Of a DNA stretch of 64,000 nucleotides, positions 60,306 to 64,000 are shown piece by piece; the first letter of the stretch is position 1; each line of letters begins with the position of its first letter. This DNA is from Nafulsella turpanensis ZLM-10. Lineage in GTDB: Bacteria > Bacteroidota > Bacteroidia > Cytophagales > Cyclobacteriaceae. The stretch covers positions 1-64,000 of the forward strand of contig NZ_ANNU01000024.1 in assembly GCF_000346615.1 (NCBI RefSeq), read 5' to 3'. The notes beneath the pieces were generated by a model. It did no database searches. It had not been told where the DNA came from and worked only from the letters and a program-made list of their open reading frames with translations. The translations under genes were made by a program, and so were the position numbers.

Positions 60306-61358
60306 TTAGTCATGCAAAATATTGCTGATGAAGGTTCCTTTCAGGAAAATCCATACGATAAAAAAAGCAATAGCCCAGCTCAGGTAAATATCATAAAAGT
60401 CGGTTGTATCTTTAAAGCGGGTCTCCTTAATTTCGGCCTTTTCCAGGCGATCGATTTCGGCAAAAATTTCTTCCAGAGCCTCCTGATTCGCCGCCCTGTA
60501 AAACCTGCCACCGCCTATGTTGGCTATTTTCCGGAGGGTGGTTTCATCCAGCTCATTTTCAATGTAGTTGGTATTGCCGAAAATATCTTTGCCAAACGGT
60601 ACCCTTCCTTCTTTCCCTACTGCAATGGTATATATTTTAATGCCATAGGCATGGGCCAGCTTGGCAGCGGTAATGGGGTCGATGCTCCCGGCGTTATTTT
60701 CTCCATCGCTCAGCAGAATAAGCACCTTTGACTCAGAATCTGATTCCCGCATACGGTTGGTCGAAACGGCCAGCGCACTGCCAATAGCCGTGCCTCCGGC
60801 TTCTATCATGGAAAAGTTAAGGCTTTCAATGTACTCATTGAGTAGCTGGTAGTCAGTGGTTAAGGGGGCGAGCGAGAAGGCTTCTCCGGCGAAAACCACC
60901 ATGCCAATGCGGTCCTGAAAGCGGCCCTGTATAAATTCTCTGGCCACATCCTTGGCTGCTTCCAGTCGGTTCGGCTTAAAATCTTCTATTTTCATGGATT
61001 CTGAAATATCCATTGTCAGCATAATGTCAATGCCTTCGGTCCATTGCTCTACCTGCTCATTACTTCTCTGGGGCCGGGCAAGTGCAATGCATAAAAAAGT
61101 AAGGGCTATGCCTAATACCACAGGAGGAACAAAGCGTAAAAGGCTGACGGGGCTCCACTTTAGCTGATCTTCCGGCAGGGCTACATCCAGCCGCTGTTTT
61201 CTTCGCCAGCGAAACAGGTAGCGGAGGAGGAACAGAATGGGGATAAGGAGAATCAGGTAAAGCATTAACGGGTTCGCCCACTCAAAAGAACGGAGCGTTT
61301 CGGGCTGAAACCAGTGTGTGGAGAGCCAGATCCAGCTATCGGAGGCAGTTTTAAGCAT
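60306..61358 (-). CDS. BatA-like VWA-domain membrane protein
   Basis: A 350-residue protein: transmembrane helices near residues 32-46 (LYLILLIPILFLLRYLF) and about 75-90, a von Willebrand A domain (about 105-300), and a C-terminal helix (about 325-345). The MIDAS metal site is complete: MLTMDISESMKIEDF, GGTAIGSAL and ILLSDGENNAG. BatA proteins of the Bacteroides aerotolerance operon sit in the inner membrane. The first 8 nt overlap the preceding gene, and this is the last gene of a three-gene operon; no batB, batC or batE follows. Confidence 0.9.
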   Translation of the reverse strand: MLKTASDSWIWLSTHWFQPETLRSFEWANPLMLYLILLIPILFLLRYLFRWRRKQRLDVALPEDQLKWSPVSLLRFVPPVVLGIALTFLCIALARPQRSNEQVEQWTEGIDIMLTMDISESMKIEDFKPNRLEAAKDVAREFIQGRFQDRIGMVVFAGEAFSLAPLTTDYQLLNEYIESLNFSMIEAGGTAIGSALAVSTNRMRESDSESKVLILLSDGENNAGSIDPITAAKLAHAYGIKIYTIAVGKEGRVPFGKDIFGNTNYIENELDETTLRKIANIGGGRFYRAANQEALEEIFAEIDRLEKAEIKETRFKDTTDFYDIYLSWAIAFFIVWIFLKGTFISNILHD

Positions 61359-62253
61359 GTTGCACCTCCTTTACTTTGGACTCAAAGCTTTCTCTTGCCA
61401 CCTTTTGCAATTCACGAAAACTGGCAGAAAAACGATTGTCACTCAGGCGGCCATAAATGCCCCGGTCGATAATGCGCAGCACGTCGCTAAGCTGCTGTTC
61501 ATGCCGCTGCAGGGCTGCAATCTCTTTTGTGGTTAAACGTGTATAGGGTATGCTTTCGAGTTGCTCCATATAGCTCTTCCATATATTCAGCAGGCCTTCC
61601 GGCTGCACATGTTCATTCTTTGCTTCGTAGGCCGCCAATGCTTCCTGATAAGCTTTTTCATACTTCCGGTACCCTTTTCTTAATTTGTAAATCCGGTAGC
61701 GCCGCTGCAAAGGCTTGCCAAAAACAAAGCCAAGCATTACCAGAATTAGCAGGCCCGCTAAAGTGCCGGCAATGGCATAAGGGTAGTTAAACTCATACTC
61801 CACATCCGTATAAGCGATGTGTTCTACAAAAGTGGCAGAGTCAGTCAATACCGAAATCATTTCTTCTACAAAAACAGTGTCGGGGCTGGAAAAGACCACG
61901 CTACTGTCACCGCCCTGAATTACATAGGCCGGCATGCGTAAGAGTTGTACAGAGTCAAGCTCGAAGGTTGCCAGTGTATATATTACACTATCGGTGCTGT
62001 AAAGAGAGTCCGAAACAGTAGGATAATAAGTTTTGTCGACAATCTCGAAAGGAGCAAAGTTAAAGGTGGAGTCAGGCAAAAGCACATTCAGGTGGCGAGG
62101 GTACCGAACGGTAAAAGTATACATTACCGGCTGGCCCACTTTCAGGCTTTGATCTGAGAACTGGCCTCTAAGTTCAATTTCCTGTGCAAATCCGGAAACA
62201 GGAAGGGCAAGACTGCAACAAAAAATAATAAAGTACAGGAAGCGTTTAAGCAC
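61351..62253 (-). CDS. BatD-like exported membrane protein
   Basis: A 300-residue protein of the BatD/oxygen-tolerance type, poorly conserved. The frame is open far upstream within the DUF58 gene, but the GTG at 62253 begins a signal peptide (LKRFLYFIIFCCSLALPVSGFAQ) and overlaps the DUF58 stop by 8 nt. A beta-rich periplasmic domain follows (about 25-155, IELRGQFSDQSLKVGQPVMYTFTVRYP). Then come one transmembrane helix (about 170-190, YAIAGTLAGLLILVMLGFVF) and a helical cytoplasmic tail (KLRKGYRKYEKAYQEALAAYEAKN). It has one Ig-like domain where full BatD has several. Confidence 0.75.
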   Translation of the reverse strand: MLKRFLYFIIFCCSLALPVSGFAQEIELRGQFSDQSLKVGQPVMYTFTVRYPRHLNVLLPDSTFNFAPFEIVDKTYYPTVSDSLYSTDSVIYTLATFELDSVQLLRMPAYVIQGGDSSVVFSSPDTVFVEEMISVLTDSATFVEHIAYTDVEYEFNYPYAIAGTLAGLLILVMLGFVFGKPLQRRYRIYKLRKGYRKYEKAYQEALAAYEAKNEHVQPEGLLNIWKSYMEQLESIPYTRLTTKEIAALQRHEQQLSDVLRIIDRGIYGRLSDNRFSASFRELQKVARESFESKVKEVQHA

Positions 62254-63124
62254 GTTTTCTTGATTTATTACGGATTTTAAACAATGAAATAAGCTTGGGA
62301 ACAAAATTTTCCGCAGTATCCACAAACAGGTAGTCGGCCTGATACTGAGAACAAATCTTTCTGAGCTGCTCCTGGTTCTCCTGATAGGTTTTGACCATTT
62401 TTTTTCTGAATGCGCCGGAAGAAGTATTGGTCCATACTGTTTTTTGCTTCTCCTTATCATATACCGGAATCAGCCCAAGGCCGGGAAGGTGGGTTTCCCG
62501 CTTATCCCCAATATGTATTACCACCAAATCGTGTTTTCTGGCCAGGGCCTTTAGGTTATGTTCCCACCCGGTATCAATAAAATCCGAGAGCACCACAATT
62601 ACACTACGCCGGCGAATAAGCTTAAGGGCGAACAGAAATGCCGCACTTAAATCTGTTTGGGTAGACTGGGGCTGGAGCCGGAACATCTGGCTAATCATTT
62701 CATAGGCATGGCGACCACCTGCCCCGGGGCGAAGGTATTTCTCATTCCTGTCTGAAAAGCAGATGAGTCCTACCTGGCTGGCTTCTTTGATAGAAGAAAG
62801 GGTAAGGACACCACAAATTTCTTTGGCAATATCGAGCTTTTGCTGCGACTGCTGGCCTATTTCCTGAGAGGCACTTACGTCGAGCAGAAAGTATACTAAC
62901 TGTTCCTTCTCCTCTTTGAAGGTTTTGGTAAAAGTGCCATGACCTTTAGCCGTCACTTTCCAGTCAATGGCCCGCACATCATCGCCATACTGGTAAGCCC
63001 GAACATCGTCAAACTCCAGCCCGGAGCCTTTAAAAATGGAATGAAAGTTGCCCTGCATTTGCCAGTTGACCGCCTTTCTTATCTGAATTTCATACTTTCT
63101 GAGCTTTTTAAGGAGCTCTTTCAT
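62246..63124 (-). CDS. DUF58 domain protein (VWA-like, MoxR-associated)
   Basis: A 292-residue cytoplasmic protein. The DUF58 signature is SGLEFDDVRAYQYGDDVRAIDWKVTAKG, followed by a VWA-like fold with FLLDVSASQEIG and SVIVVLSDFIDTGW. Such proteins are normally encoded after a MoxR ATPase and before BatA. Here it is the first gene of the operon, and no moxR is visible between it and the divergent DUF4296 and mutS2 genes. By family context it works with MoxR and Bat proteins in envelope or stress functions. Confidence 0.92.
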   Translation of the reverse strand: MKELLKKLRKYEIQIRKAVNWQMQGNFHSIFKGSGLEFDDVRAYQYGDDVRAIDWKVTAKGHGTFTKTFKEEKEQLVYFLLDVSASQEIGQQSQQKLDIAKEICGVLTLSSIKEASQVGLICFSDRNEKYLRPGAGGRHAYEMISQMFRLQPQSTQTDLSAAFLFALKLIRRRSVIVVLSDFIDTGWEHNLKALARKHDLVVIHIGDKRETHLPGLGLIPVYDKEKQKTVWTNTSSGAFRKKMVKTYQENQEQLRKICSQYQADYLFVDTAENFVPKLISLFKIRNKSRKRA

Positions 63125-63176
63125 GTTTGCTGATGTTTAACTTTTAAAATTAGGACTTAATTAAGTAATTTTCAGC

Positions 63177-63524
63177 ATGAAAAATCTTTTTTTGCTGCTA
63201 CTTGTTACTCTCTTAACGACGGCCTGTTCAAATAATGCAGATAAACCCGAAAATGTTCTTTCACAGGAAACGCTGGTAAGGGTAATGGCCGATTTGCAGC
63301 TTGCTGAAGCAAAAGTAAAAAATTTGCGGGTTTCTACCGATTCGGCCCGCCAGTTGTTCAGTATTTATGAGCTGCAGATATTTGAGGAGTGGAACATTAG
63401 CCCGGAGCAGTACACGGAAAGTTATGAGTATTACCTGAATGAGTACGACGAAATGTCTGATATTCATGCGGCCCTTATCGACACCCTTAGCAGGCGACAG
63501 AAGGCTGAGAAAGAGAGACGCTGA
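63177..63524 (+). CDS. DUF4296 lipoprotein
   Basis: A 115-residue lipoprotein: signal LFLLLLVTLLTTAC with lipidated Cys17. A helical DUF4296 domain follows (LVRVMADLQLAEAKVKNLR, SIYELQIFEEWNISPEQYTESYEYYLNEYDEMSDIHAALIDTLS). Bacteroidetes often place such genes near mutS2, Dus or similar housekeeping genes. Function is unknown. It diverges from the DUF58 operon across 52 nt. Confidence 0.85.
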   Translation: MKNLFLLLLVTLLTTACSNNADKPENVLSQETLVRVMADLQLAEAKVKNLRVSTDSARQLFSIYELQIFEEWNISPEQYTESYEYYLNEYDEMSDIHAALIDTLSRRQKAEKERR

Positions 63525-63776
63525 TCTTGGCAAGCCAACTTTTTGCCTGAATGTTTATTAGCTAAAATTCGTTAAAGAGAAAAGTGAGCGGGTGATTGTT
63601 GATGTAGTTTAGCTCGTTTTGATTTGACACCCTTCCTTCTTGTTGTGGAGTAGAATCTGGGAACTTTTCCGGAAGAATTAAATCGGGCAGCGGCCGGAGT
63701 CTTCTTCATTTAAATTCCATTCATATTAATAAAAGAAAGTTTGCCCTGCCTTTGGGTAGAGCATGTTAAAATATAG

Positions 63777-64000
63777 ATGTTATATCCGAGAAATTTAGAA
63801 AATAAAATAGGCTTCGATCAGGTAAGAAGCTTGTTGAAAGAGGAGTGCCTGAGTGTAATGGGCCAGTATTATGTAGAAAAGCTTCGTTTTACCGATGACT
63901 TTTCCTTACTGCAGAAACTGCTGGAGCAAACCAGGGAGTTTACTGCCATTTTACAGAGTGGCGATGAGTTTCCTTCTTCTAACTTTTTTCCTATTGATAA
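63777..64000 (+). CDS. mutS2: Endonuclease MutS2, N-terminal part (cut by the window edge)
   Basis: The frame is open from the ATG at 63777 to the right edge (74 codons). It reads MLYPRNLENKIGFDQVRSLL, then KEECLSVMGQYYVEKLRF and ends in GDEFPSSNFFPID. This matches the start of Bacteroidetes MutS2, the MutS paralogue with a C-terminal Smr nuclease domain that acts on recombination or stalled-ribosome intermediates. The MutS ATPase and Smr domains lie beyond the window. The 252 nt before it show no other gene and no clear promoter. Confidence 0.85.
   Translation, partial: MLYPRNLENKIGFDQVRSLLKEECLSVMGQYYVEKLRFTDDFSLLQKLLEQTREFTAILQSGDEFPSSNFFPID

Noticed and set aside
61351-62460. Longer version of the BatD-like gene starting inside the DUF58 gene
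   Set aside because: The extra 69 residues are the out-of-frame reading of DUF58 and would put the signal peptide in the interior. The GTG at 62253 with an 8-nt overlap explains it better.
63528-63549. Short TTGG/CCAA hairpin with TTTTT after the DUF4296 gene
   Set aside because: A 4-bp stem with a 4-nt loop is too weak to call a terminator, though it is in the right place.
1-64000. Mobile element, prophage, CRISPR, defence island or tRNA gene
   Set aside because: No transposase, integrase, phage gene, direct-repeat array or cloverleaf was seen, and gene content is housekeeping throughout.

Overview
The window is a stretch of ordinary chromosome from a member of the Bacteroidetes, most likely the order Cytophagales. 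The evidence is a secreted subtilase with a type IX secretion C-terminal signal, several lineage-typical families (DUF3667, DUF3822, DUF4197, DUF4296, DUF1573, TIGR02757, a TPR plus SpoIIE-phosphatase protein), the near absence of Shine-Dalgarno sequences, and repeated TAnnTTTG boxes (the Bacteroidetes -7 promoter element) upstream of genes. I see about 60 protein genes and many rho-independent terminators. I see no tRNA or rRNA, no CRISPR array, no insertion sequence and no prophage.

Layout: 0.2-5.3 kb holds biotin synthesis, with bioB separated from a tightly overlapping bioF-bioD-bioA operon by an oppositely oriented beta-barrel gene. 5.3-10.3 kb (minus strand) holds a TPR/SpoIIE phosphatase, a 2-oxoacid dehydrogenase E2 and CinA. 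10.4-17.4 kb holds a DUF4197 lipoprotein, a 1418-residue T9SS subtilase and PaaN. 17.7-21 kb (minus) holds Hsp20, folA-fmt and a NamZ-type muramidase. 21-30 kb holds a Lol-type permease, a polyprenol-phosphate sugar transferase, a divergent arginine decarboxylase/ureohydrolase pair, argS, a glutathione peroxidase-like lipoprotein, menA, a SUI1 factor and dps. 31-35.6 kb is a histidine operon (hisG-D-C-B). 36-50 kb holds a SIMPL protein, guaA, a TPR/periplasmic-binding protein, hemL, a DUF3667 protein, an outer-membrane protein, a gamma-carbonic anhydrase/kdsB/NfeD operon, a LysM protein, MarC and TIGR02757. 50-64 kb holds pyrE, two Nudix proteins, a coaD-DUF3822 operon, a RecD-like helicase, DUF1573, YggS, GH3, LysE, a reduced Bat/DUF58 aerotolerance-type operon, and the start of mutS2 running off the right edge.

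The most interesting item is upstream of hisG. A 29-codon reading frame (31061-31150) contains 12 histidine codons in two runs and is preceded almost directly by a perfect -7 box. Short complementary segments between it and hisG are laid out in the order of a classical attenuator. The his operon also stops after hisB, so hisH, hisA, hisF and hisIE must lie elsewhere. Other structural signals not explained by the genes are a possible H-type pseudoknot before the glutathione peroxidase gene, two mutually exclusive hairpins before dps, a three-way-junction-like fold at 7440-7497, and several promoters whose -7 box lies so close to the start codon that the mRNAs should be nearly leaderless.
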